Positions 44,363 to 51,318 of a stretch of 64,000 nucleotides of DNA are shown here, piece by piece. The stretch spans positions 3,720,001 through 3,784,000 of the forward strand of contig NZ_CP183878.1 of NCBI RefSeq assembly GCF_048572895.1. The letters are read 5' to 3'. Origin of the DNA: Psychrobacillus sp048572895 (GTDB taxonomy: Bacteria > Bacillota > Bacilli > Bacillales_A > Planococcaceae). The notes under the pieces are model-generated. The model saw only the letters and a list, made by a program, of their open reading frames with translations. It was not told the DNA's origin and made no database searches. The first letter of the stretch is position 1, and each line of letters begins with the position of its first letter. The position numbers and the translations under genes were made by a program.

Positions 44363-44920
44363 CTATCGATGTGTATCATGTTCTGGCTGAAACAAATCCT
44401 CGGTAGCATTTCTTACCATTGAAAAGTTATCTACATTATAATGTCCATGTAGTATTTTATTGTGGTGATTAATAATTTGCTCTGCCGTAAGAACTGATGA
44501 ACCTGTTGTTGAATGTCCATCTCCAACTAACGTTACATCCAATTGTGATACGGTTGCAGTGCGTACTGCTGTATCAATGCAATGCTCAGTTTTACAGCCC
44601 ATTATTACTATATGTTGAACCTCCTGCTCCTCTAAAAATTCTTTTAACCCTGTTCCATAAAATGAATTCGTTGCAGCTTTATCGAATGTCTTTGAGTCTG
44701 GTGGTATAGTAATATCCCTGTGGACCTGGAACCCTTCACCTTTTCCTTCTGCCACATCTGTATCTCTTACAAAAACGATTAAAGCATCTGACTCGGCTGC
44801 TTTTGTGATTACTAAATTAATATTTTCAATTAGCTGCTCTTTTTGAAAAACACTAACTTCCTGGCCATTTCCTTCTATTAATTCCTGTTGTGCATCAATG
44901 ATTAATAATGCTTGTTTCAT
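44363..44920 (-). CDS. Cysteine hydrolase (isochorismatase family)
   Basis: A 185-residue alpha/beta hydrolase with the family's catalytic triad: Asp in LLIIDAQQELI, Lys in DKAATNSFYGT, and Cys in GCKTEHCIDTAVRTA. Substrates in the family include isochorismate, nicotinamide and other amides; this one cannot be assigned. ATG at 44920 lies 6 nt after AGGGGTG; a longer open frame upstream has no ribosome site. Confidence 0.85.
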   Translation of the reverse strand: MKQALLIIDAQQELIEGNGQEVSVFQKEQLIENINLVITKAAESDALIVFVRDTDVAEGKGEGFQVHRDITIPPDSKTFDKAATNSFYGTGLKEFLEEQEVQHIVIMGCKTEHCIDTAVRTATVSQLDVTLVGDGHSTTGSSVLTAEQIINHHNKILHGHYNVDNFSMVRNATEDLFQPEHDTHR

Positions 44921-45037
44921 AACAACACCCCTTTTTATTTGTTTTGAATTATCTTCAAAATACTGGACTAATGAATTATACCTTCCTTGTTCATGCCAGT
45001 TTTTATACAAGAACTTCCTTCTATAAAACATCTCACC

Positions 45038-45823
45038 TTAAAATTTACTCCATATCGCTTTTGTATAGGCCAGTTTAAGTCCTGCTCGTTCCATATTTCG
45101 ATGACTTCCACTTCCATATGTAGCCTCACTAGTTATGTACCTTGCTCCTTTTTCAATTGCGACTTCAATCCGCTTTTGAAGCAATCCGGACTGTACTCCC
45201 GTATTCCGATAACCGGGTAAAGTTGCAGCTGCCGCTAATGTTGCGAGCTCTCCTTGCACATGTAGAACCGCAATTCCTACTGGAACCTCCTGCTTGTATG
45301 CAACGTAAAATTCCCAGCCTGGAATTTCAAATAGAACTTCATTGTTTTGCTTGATGCCATCTTGAATAAAAGTGGGAAGTTCGAATGCGGCAACATATAT
45401 CGAAGCAAATAAATCAAATTCATCTTTCTTTAGAGAACGGATTTCTAACGTGGGTGGTATGCTCTTCTTTAGGGCTTTAACTTCTCCTATAAAAGATGCA
45501 TGAAAGCCAGATTGATAAAACCCCATTTCAGCTAGTTTTCTAAATAACAGTTCTGAACTGCTCGGAGGAGTAATCTCAATACGAAAATTAATCGAAAGGT
45601 TCTCATAGAAACGAAAGATTTCTTCTATATGTGAGAGATCCGTTTCATTCAATCCTCGAACCGTATTAAAGGCTGGACCCGGAATATGTTTAACAGCAAA
45701 AGCATGGGTTACGCCCTTTACTAATTGGTGGACCCCCATTGGATTCCCCTGGATTGATTGTATTGCATTTAATCTAGAGGTTAATGTTTGTATTTCTGCC
45801 TGCTCTAGTATATTTAAGTTCAT
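45038..45823 (-). CDS. GNAT family N-acetyltransferase, two-domain
   Basis: A 261-residue protein. The N-terminal half is a diverged GNAT-like region (FRIEITPPSSSELLFRKLAEMGF) and the C-terminal half an intact GNAT domain with AAAATLPGYRNTGVQSGLLQKRIE and the ERAGLKLAYTKAIW end. Such two-lobed proteins are common in Bacilli. Its ATG overlaps the stop of the TPR gene by 4 nt, so the two are translationally coupled. Acceptor unknown. Confidence 0.8.
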   Translation of the reverse strand: MNLNILEQAEIQTLTSRLNAIQSIQGNPMGVHQLVKGVTHAFAVKHIPGPAFNTVRGLNETDLSHIEEIFRFYENLSINFRIEITPPSSSELLFRKLAEMGFYQSGFHASFIGEVKALKKSIPPTLEIRSLKKDEFDLFASIYVAAFELPTFIQDGIKQNNEVLFEIPGWEFYVAYKQEVPVGIAVLHVQGELATLAAAATLPGYRNTGVQSGLLQKRIEVAIEKGARYITSEATYGSGSHRNMERAGLKLAYTKAIWSKF

Positions 45824-46140
45824 TCTAATCCCCCATGACGTTTAACAAAGTTTAATGCCCTTTGTGTTGAATCGATAAGTGATTCATCTCCTTTTTGCAC
45901 CCTTAGATCCATTGCTTTTTGGAAACACCCATCTGCCTCACTTAACTCTTCTAGCTCTAATAGACATTTCCCTTTATGCTGATAAGCAAAATCTAAGAGC
46001 CGTGAATTTTGCTGCTTAGCGCATTGATCTATCACATCATTAAACTTACTCAGTGCCTGTTGGTGTTGACCTGCATATTTCAAAGCTTCTCCTAGGCGAA
46101 TAAGATTACTTATCTGTTTATTTCCTTCACTTAATGCCAT
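45820..46140 (-). CDS. Small TPR-repeat protein
   Basis: A 106-residue helical protein with about two tetratricopeptide repeats (LGEALKYAGQHQQALSKFNDVI and YQHKGKCLLELEELSEADGCFQKAMDLR). TPRs mediate protein contacts. It overlaps the upstream 65-residue gene by 14 nt and the downstream GNAT gene by 4 nt, so it may be a partner or scaffold for the acetyltransferases. Confidence 0.75.
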   Translation of the reverse strand: MALSEGNKQISNLIRLGEALKYAGQHQQALSKFNDVIDQCAKQQNSRLLDFAYQHKGKCLLELEELSEADGCFQKAMDLRVQKGDESLIDSTQRALNFVKRHGGLE

Positions 46141-46324
46141 ATAGAAATATTAACTCCTCCGATTGAGATCGATTGGTGCCTTCGAAAATCGCTCTATCAA
46201 AATCCCTTATTACCATTTGTAATGCAACCTCATTGGAGCATTTTTCCCGCAGAAAATCATTTTCGTCAAAATAAATGAATGACTGTAGCGACAAGAGCTC
46301 TTTTTTTAAAGCGTCTATTTTCAA
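46127..46324 (-). CDS. Small unknown protein in overlapping acetyltransferase cluster
   Basis: A 65-residue acidic/helical protein (MKIDALKKELLSLQSFI...). I prefer the TTG start, which overlaps the TGA of the upstream GNAT gene (TTGA) and has GGGAG 5 nt upstream; an ATG four codons earlier has a weaker site. No family recognised. The chain GNAT, this gene, TPR, GNAT is joined by overlaps at every boundary. Confidence 0.6.
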   Translation of the reverse strand: MKIDALKKELLSLQSFIYFDENDFLREKCSNEVALQMVIRDFDRAIFEGTNRSQSEELIFLYGIK

Positions 46325-46827
46325 GGTATCTCCCATTCCATTGAAGAGTAATTATGTTCTAATTTTTTTACAAATCGAAAACCACATTTTTTATAACAGT
46401 TTATAGCCTTTTTGTTAGAACTTTTCACATCCAGCACCACTTTTTTAACACCTATTCTGGAATTCATATAGTCTAACAAACTACTAATCATCTGAGTCCC
46501 AATTCCTTTTCCCCATAAACTGGGTTCACCTATAAATTGGTCAATCCCATAGACAGACTCTTCCACAGGATAGCCGTATATTTCCAACTGCTCTTTAGGC
46601 GTTTTATAATATTGTATATAGCCTATAGGTTCATCTTTATATTCCACTATGCAAGGCATCACATAATGCTCATTGTTGATTCTCGGACCATATTTAGCAA
46701 TCACTTCTTCTAATGTAAGTCTTGGACCGTAATATTCTACAACCAAATCATCATTCAGCCATTTTGCCATATAAGAATAGTCACTTTCGCTCATAGCTCT
46801 AATAGTCAAATTACTTTTACGAATCAT
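46321..46827 (-). CDS. GNAT acetyltransferase, AAC(6')-like
   Basis: A 168-residue enzyme of the AAC(6')/RimJ-like type: MAKWLNDDLVVEYYGPR, then YGIDQFIGEPSLWGKGIGTQMI (acetyl-CoA loop) and DVKSSNKKAINCYKKCGF. The D-FIGEPSLWGKGIG form is close to aminoglycoside 6'-acetyltransferases and siderophore-type enzymes; resistance activity is not shown. ATG at 46827 behind AAAGGTGGAAAG. First gene of a four-gene overlapping run. Confidence 0.8.
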   Translation of the reverse strand: MIRKSNLTIRAMSESDYSYMAKWLNDDLVVEYYGPRLTLEEVIAKYGPRINNEHYVMPCIVEYKDEPIGYIQYYKTPKEQLEIYGYPVEESVYGIDQFIGEPSLWGKGIGTQMISSLLDYMNSRIGVKKVVLDVKSSNKKAINCYKKCGFRFVKKLEHNYSSMEWEIP

Positions 46828-47094
46828 ATTCTTTCCACCTTTATTTGTCACAAAATTCCGGAATGGATATAAAAATCCTTCATTAACGACTGCCCATTAT
46901 CAACTTTACTGTAATTAGTGGAATCGCTATTACTACATGAAACAATCAAAGAAAACAATACCCCTTTTTAGATATAGACATTTACATACCCTCTACAATT
47001 ATATTATTTTTAGAATATTTCACATATTCATTCATTTCTGATAGAATAATATACATACAATAGTAGTTAAAACCTATCTAAAGGGGAGTATGAC

Positions 47095-47385
47095 ATGAAT
47101 CAAAAAAAGTATCGCAGAAGAAATACAATGGCATTTACGGTACTCGCTTACTTTACGTTATTTGCCGGTGTGTTCATGTTCTGCATTGGGCTATATAATG
47201 CAGATAACTTACAGCTAAATGAAAAAGGATATTATATTGCAGTTATGATATTAGTCGCAGTTGGAGCCATTCTTACCCAGAAAGTTACACGAGACAATGC
47301 AGAAGATAACGACATTATTGCTGAACAAGAACAAGAACGACAAATGAGCGGTAACCGAATTCCACCCAGCACGAAAGAGTTATAA
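47095..47385 (+). CDS. YiaA/YiaB two-helix membrane protein
   Basis: A 96-residue protein with two helices (about residues 14-34 and 46-64) separated by YNADNLQLNEKGYYIA, the YiaA/B two-helix domain, and a Glu/Gln-rich tail. Function unknown. AAAGGGGAG lies 6 nt before the ATG and a terminator follows. Confidence 0.75.
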   Translation: MNQKKYRRRNTMAFTVLAYFTLFAGVFMFCIGLYNADNLQLNEKGYYIAVMILVAVGAILTQKVTRDNAEDNDIIAEQEQERQMSGNRIPPSTKEL

Positions 47386-47393
47386 TAAGTCTT

Positions 47394-47425
47394 AAATCCT
47401 GTCATTATATACACAGGATTTTTTT
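47394..47425 (+). terminator. Terminator after the YiaA/B gene
   Basis: AAATCCTGT and ACAGGATTT form a 9-bp stem followed by TTTTTT. Confidence 0.75.
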
Positions 47426-47972
47426 ATTTTTCCATTCTGTTTATACTTATCATGCCATTATCCTGCTCTAGAACAAAAATATCCGGGTTTTTCATCTGTT
47501 GCCACCCAGCAAATCCAAATGACGGATCATAGTGATTAATGAGCAACGACAATATGTTTCCATGAGAAACGATAGCAACCTGCTGCATTTGCTCACTTTC
47601 GAAAACTTCATCCAACTCTTTTCGTATACGTGTTAATGCGTGATTACTAGACTCCCCACCTGAAAATATTAAATCTCTCTCTGTAAATGTTCTTTCCAGT
47701 TGTTCTAACCAATCCTCCATAGGATCAGCACTTAGTACTCGTTCTTGTAAATTTTCATCTATCATAATAGGGATTCCTATACTTTCCGAAAAAGGTTTAA
47801 TTGTTTGCACTGCTCTTTTATATGGACTCGAAATAATATGATCGATGTGACATTTCTCTAAAATAGGAACCAGCTCTAAAGCGTTTTCTTTTCCTTGGTT
47901 AGTTAACCCCGCCCGTGGTTCTTGTCCTGTTGTCTTACAATGCCTGATTAGATAAATTTTCTTTATAGCCAT
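47424..47972 (-). CDS. Histidine phosphatase family protein
   Basis: A 182-residue branch-1 histidine phosphatase/phosphoglycerate mutase-like protein. The catalytic motif is LIRHCKTTG (RHxxT), with second-half residues in SSPYKRAVQT and VSHGNIL. It removes phosphate from small molecules or acts on phosphosugars; the substrate is unknown. GGTGAG site before ATG. Confidence 0.85.
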   Translation of the reverse strand: MAIKKIYLIRHCKTTGQEPRAGLTNQGKENALELVPILEKCHIDHIISSPYKRAVQTIKPFSESIGIPIMIDENLQERVLSADPMEDWLEQLERTFTERDLIFSGGESSNHALTRIRKELDEVFESEQMQQVAIVSHGNILSLLINHYDPSFGFAGWQQMKNPDIFVLEQDNGMISINRMEK

Positions 47973-48086
47973 CCTCTCACCTCTCTACTTTAAATTCGCT
48001 ATTTTTACTTTTATTCCTGTTAAATATATGAATTTTCGGAACTATTATATATACTTAATGTTAATAACTAAAGAGGAGTGATTAAG

Positions 48087-48119
48087 ATGAAAAACATTCT
48101 ACAGGTGATTGAGAAGTAA
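48087..48119 (+). CDS. Ten-residue leader peptide of a translational attenuator
   Basis: A strong site (AGAGGAGTG) precedes an ATG that encodes MKNILQVIEK and stops 70 nt before an acetyltransferase gene. The end of this ORF (GAGAAG, 48111-48116) can pair with CTTCTC (48132-48137), which overlaps the strand that otherwise sequesters the downstream ribosome site. This is the arrangement of drug- or stall-responsive leaders. Confidence 0.5.
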   Translation: MKNILQVIEK

Positions 48120-48132
48120 AGGATAATTCTCC

Positions 48133-48183
48133 TTCTCTTTTCAATCCAATAAACCTATATAAAACTACGGACTGAAAAGAGGA
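48133..48183 (+). promoter_or_regulatory. Hairpin sequestering the ribosome binding site of the acetyltransferase
   Basis: TTCTCTTTTCA at 48133-48143 pairs with TGAAAAGAGGA at 48173-48183 (11 bp, one G-U), extended by three more pairs after a mismatch. The second strand contains the AGAGGA site of the next gene, so translation should be off when this helix forms. Confidence 0.55.
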
Positions 48184-48189
48184 ATAATT

Positions 48190-48735
48190 TTGTATCAAGA
48201 CAATGAATTAGTTATCAGACCTATTAAGGGTGAAGATTTAACAAGATTATGGGAATTAATGTGCAAGGACGAAAAGCCAGAGTGGAAAAAATGGGATGCC
48301 CCCTATTATGAATATAAATCAGTACCATATGACAAGTTTATGGAGAAGGCTTATTCATATATTGATCGTGACGATTTCTGGGGAATCGAAGTAGATGGAG
48401 TGTTAAGAGGAATCGTTTCTTATTACTGGGAGCATGAACCTTCAAAATGGTTGGAAATGGGCATAGGTTTCCACGAAGTAGGTAGTTGGGGAAAGGGATT
48501 AGGTACTCGCGCTTTAAGCCTTTGGATGAATCACTTATTCGCTACACTACCACTTGTTCGAGTTGGCTATACAACTTGGTCAGGTAACCATCGTATGATT
48601 CGAGTTGGGGAAAAACTAGGAATGATGATGGAAGCACGTATTCGAAAAGTACGTCTCTATAACGGGAATTACTATGATTCGATTCGGATGGGGATATTGC
48701 GAGAAGAATGGGACAACTTTAGACACAACAGATAA
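48190..48735 (+). CDS. GNAT acetyltransferase (RimJ/RimL, YoaA-like)
   Basis: A 181-residue enzyme: LVIRPIKGEDLTRLWEL, YYWEHEPSKWLEMGI, the acetyl-CoA loop GSWGKGLGTRAL, and WSGNHRMIRVGEKLGM. It resembles B. subtilis YoaA, a RimJ/L-type acetyltransferase of unknown acceptor. TTG start 6 nt after AGAGGA. The upstream leader peptide and sequestering hairpin suggest inducible translation, a feature usually seen with antibiotic-modifying enzymes. Confidence 0.8.
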   Translation: MYQDNELVIRPIKGEDLTRLWELMCKDEKPEWKKWDAPYYEYKSVPYDKFMEKAYSYIDRDDFWGIEVDGVLRGIVSYYWEHEPSKWLEMGIGFHEVGSWGKGLGTRALSLWMNHLFATLPLVRVGYTTWSGNHRMIRVGEKLGMMMEARIRKVRLYNGNYYDSIRMGILREEWDNFRHNR

Positions 48736-48851
48736 TCCAAATTGTGTCTTGCAGGACAATGTAATTCGGAATCTACACACTTATTCTAAGTAGAGTGGGA
48801 CAATTATTGATATACTACTTAAATAACAATCTAATATGTAGGTGAAACCAT

Positions 48852-49235
48852 ATGTTGTCCTTTGTGTTAACAGTAAAAAGATTTCTAGAAGCTTTAGTTA
48901 AGGCTTTTAAAAATCCTATGTTCTTGTCTCTTTTTACTACGTTATTTCTTATTATTCTTTCTGGTACCCTCTTCTACACGAAAAAAGAAGGATGGGGTGT
49001 CCTAGATGCTATATACTTCTGTGTTGTAAGTCTTATCCCAACTGGCGTTAATACAAACTTATCTCCGGTCACCAATTTAGGTAAAATATTCACAATGCTT
49101 TATCTGGTTGTAGGTACAGGAGTGATGTTTATAACACTACTTACTTTAGGGAAAACAATGATCAACACAAAAGCTTTAGAAGAAAGAAAAACAGAGAGTC
49201 AAAAGAAACTAAATGAGTATAAGAAGAAAAAATAA
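48852..49235 (+). CDS. Two-helix ion-channel-like protein with altered selectivity filter
   Basis: A 127-residue protein with the outer helix (MFLSLFTTLFLIILSGTLFY), pore loop (AIYFCVVSLIPTGV), inner helix (KIFTMLYLVVGTGVMFITLLT) and a lysine-rich coiled tail, the 2-TM potassium-channel layout. The usual TVGYGD filter between VVSL and LSPVT reads IPTGVNTN, so ordinary K+ selectivity is not expected. It may be a degenerate channel or conduct something else. GTGAAACC site. Confidence 0.7.
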   Translation: MLSFVLTVKRFLEALVKAFKNPMFLSLFTTLFLIILSGTLFYTKKEGWGVLDAIYFCVVSLIPTGVNTNLSPVTNLGKIFTMLYLVVGTGVMFITLLTLGKTMINTKALEERKTESQKKLNEYKKKK

Positions 49236-49250
49236 TTATATGAGCTTGAA

Positions 49251-49288
49251 AACCAAGGACGTCCGATAGAACTCCTTGGTTTTTTTGC
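49251..49288 (+). terminator. Terminator after the channel-like gene
   Basis: AACCAAGGA and TCCTTGGTT form a 9-bp stem followed by TTTTTTT. Confidence 0.85.
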
Positions 49289-49381
49289 TTTTTATTGAAT
49301 TTATTTTATGGAAACACAAAGGAAAACCCTTTACTTTCAACGAACCTATTATATAGAGGAATTATTAAAGGAGGAACACCG

Positions 49382-50161
49382 ATGACATACGAAGTAACAG
49401 ATCACCTTGATAGAAAGGTAGTTCTCCCTAAATCGCCTAAACGTATTATTTCCATATGCCCTGCTATTACTGAAACACTTTTCTCTTTAGGCTTAGAAAA
49501 GGAAGTAGTCGGTCGAACAAAATATTGTATATTTCCACAACATACTATTGAAACTGTGCCGATTGTTGGAGGAACAAAAGAAGTAAATCTATCCAAGGTA
49601 AGAGATCTTCAACCTGATCTTATCTTCGCTGAAAAAGAGGAAAATACTGAAGAGATGGTAAATGAACTCGAAAAAATAGCGCCAGTGTTTGTGCTGGAGG
49701 TTAAATCCATACAGGATGCATATAGACTTATTACTACTTTAGGTGAGGTTACAGCAACTCCAGAGACCGCAAACCTTCTTTTAGCTTCCTGCCAAAAATC
49801 TTTTCAATCTATAGAAGGTAGAGTGAACAGAAAAGCCGCATATATTATCTGGAGAAAACCTTATATGGTTGTAGGTGGGTCTACTTATATAAATGATGTA
49901 CTACATGTAATGGGCTACCAAAATCCTTTTACTAATGAAGAATCGAGATATCCTGAAGTAACTAGAGAACAGCTAGCGAATGCTAAACTTGATAAACTTT
50001 TTCTTGCTTCTGAACCATTTCCATTTAAAGAAAAACATCTAGGTGAATTCCAAGCATTCCTTCCAAATACGGAAATAATATTAGTTGATGGTGAAATGTT
50101 TTGGTATGGCTCCAGAATGCTAGTAGCCGGGGAGTATTTAGCAGAATTAGCGAGTAACTAA
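49382..50161 (+). CDS. Helical-backbone metal receptor (BtuF-like) without signal peptide
   Basis: A 259-residue class III solute-binding fold: RIISICPAITETLFSLGLEKEVVGRTKYCIFP, a VGGTKEVNLSKVRDLQPDLIF segment, a long spanning helix, and YINDVLHVMGYQNPF. This is the BtuF/FhuD type used for cobalamin or metal chelates. However, translation starts right at the domain (ATG after AAAGGAGG), with no signal peptide or lipobox, so the protein is probably cytosolic; ABC transporter genes are absent nearby. It may bind corrinoids or metals in the cell. Confidence 0.78.
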   Translation: MTYEVTDHLDRKVVLPKSPKRIISICPAITETLFSLGLEKEVVGRTKYCIFPQHTIETVPIVGGTKEVNLSKVRDLQPDLIFAEKEENTEEMVNELEKIAPVFVLEVKSIQDAYRLITTLGEVTATPETANLLLASCQKSFQSIEGRVNRKAAYIIWRKPYMVVGGSTYINDVLHVMGYQNPFTNEESRYPEVTREQLANAKLDKLFLASEPFPFKEKHLGEFQAFLPNTEIILVDGEMFWYGSRMLVAGEYLAELASN

Positions 50162-50162
50162 A

Positions 50163-50200
50163 AATCCTCCTTCACAAGTAAATGATTGTGAAGGAGGTTA
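50163..50200. terminator. Strong hairpin between convergent genes
   Basis: CCTCCTTCACAA pairs perfectly with TTGTGAAGGAGG; the minus strand has a T5 run, the plus strand only TTAT. Confidence 0.75.
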
Positions 50201-50232
50201 TGTTAATTTGGAAAACGCATTTCCATCTTTTT

Positions 50233-50508
50233 TTATTGCCAGTCATAGGCAAAGTTACCGAAAGGAATAAATGCTACCACTAGAGCTAATATAGACCAAA
50301 TAATATTCCATCTTAATCGAATTTGTGCATATAAAATAACAAGCACATATGTTAAAAAGATAAAACCATGTACAGAGCCAGCTATCGCAACTGCGATTGG
50401 TATATCCATCCAATACTTAAGTGGCATTGCAATAAACAGAAGGACAACCAGCGATATCCCGTCTAAAATACCTGCAATTCTTAATTGTCCAAATGTGTTT
50501 TTAATCAT
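50233..50508 (-). CDS. DUF3817 membrane protein
   Basis: A 91-residue protein with three helices and the DUF3817 features LRIAGILDGISLVVLLFIAMPLKY and AGSVHGFIFLTYV. Some relatives are fused to transporters. Function unknown. The ATG at 50508 has GGG about 9 nt upstream; an in-frame GTG five codons earlier is possible. It follows the yjdM-like gene by 25 nt. Confidence 0.75.
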   Translation of the reverse strand: MIKNTFGQLRIAGILDGISLVVLLFIAMPLKYWMDIPIAVAIAGSVHGFIFLTYVLVILYAQIRLRWNIIWSILALVVAFIPFGNFAYDWQ

Positions 50509-50533
50509 TAATATTTTACCCACAATTCTTTAT

Positions 50534-50875
50534 TCATATCTTTTTCACGAATTCCGATTTTAGCTTCATCGCACCGAAGCCATCAATTTTGCAGTCAATA
50601 TTATGATCTCCTTCTACTAAACGTATACTTTTCACCTTTGTACCCTGTTTTAGCGTAGAAGAACTTCCCTTTACCTTTAAGTCTTTAATGACTGTCACTG
50701 CATCCCCGTCATTTAAGACATTTCCATTCGAGTCTTTTACAATTTGTTGTTCCTCATTACTCTCACTTACTGTCTGCTGTGACCATTCATGTGCACATTC
50801 TGGGCAAACAAATATACTTCCGTCTTCATATGTATATTCTGAATTACATTTTGGACAATTTGGTAAAGCTTCCAT
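50534..50875 (-). CDS. yjdM: Zinc-ribbon protein YjdM (PhnA-like)
   Basis: A 113-residue protein with an N-terminal zinc ribbon (CPKC then CPEC) and the PhnA/YjdM domain: KDSNGNVLNDGDAVTVIKDLKVKG and the end GFGAMKLKSEFVKK. Despite the PhnA name it is not needed for phosphonate breakdown; its role is unclear. ATG at 50875 follows GGAGGGAAAG. Confidence 0.9.
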   Translation of the reverse strand: MEALPNCPKCNSEYTYEDGSIFVCPECAHEWSQQTVSESNEEQQIVKDSNGNVLNDGDAVTVIKDLKVKGSSSTLKQGTKVKSIRLVEGDHNIDCKIDGFGAMKLKSEFVKKI

Positions 50876-51027
50876 ATTCTTTCCCTCCAATCACTATTAG
50901 TCTCCATTCTAATGTATTGCCACCCCCGGTTCAACCACTTGACCACTCTATTTGTGTTTGGATGTTTACCACATTATTCCTACGGGTAACAAACCTATAA
51001 GACTATAAATAGTAGGAGTGAACTAAA

Positions 51028-51177
51028 ATGGAGGAAGAAAAACGAGTAGAAGTACATCGTGAGGAAAGAACGGATTCCGGAATGGTTGGCGCCACTTTCA
51101 TCAAATATGCTGCATATTTAATAATATTTTTTGGCGTTCTATGGTTCTTAATCTCATACGTATTCCCTATGTTTTAA
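51028..51177 (+). CDS. 49-residue membrane protein
   Basis: The ORF starts ATG 7 nt after AGGAGTG and encodes a charged N-terminus (MEEEKRVEVHREERTDSG) and one transmembrane helix (about residues 24-46) ending VFPMF. Charge distribution and ribosome site support a real small membrane protein. No family recognised. Confidence 0.65.
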   Translation: MEEEKRVEVHREERTDSGMVGATFIKYAAYLIIFFGVLWFLISYVFPMF

Positions 51178-51184
51178 TTCGAAA

Positions 51185-51260
51185 TGTGGAAGTGCCTATG
51201 CAAGCCTCGATAAGCACTGAAAGCCAGAAGTGACTCGAGGAGCTAGCTAGGCTTCAGAAC
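51185..51260. other. Structured non-coding element upstream of a terminator
   Basis: The interval contains nested complementary segments: AAGCCT near 51201 with AGGCTT near 51248, and AGCACT with AAGTGACT inside. It sits between the small membrane protein gene and a strong bidirectional terminator. It might be part of a small RNA or leader; I could not match it to a known class. Confidence 0.35.
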
Positions 51261-51271
51261 TAGACAATAGG

Positions 51272-51318
51272 AAAAGCGATATCTCCATTCAGATTCCAAT
51301 GGAGATATCGCTTTTTTA
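51272..51318. terminator. Very strong bidirectional terminator
   Basis: A perfect 18-bp stem (AAAAGCGATATCTCCATT and complement) with an 8-nt loop and T run separates the small membrane gene from the convergent pyruvate oxidase gene. Confidence 0.9.
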
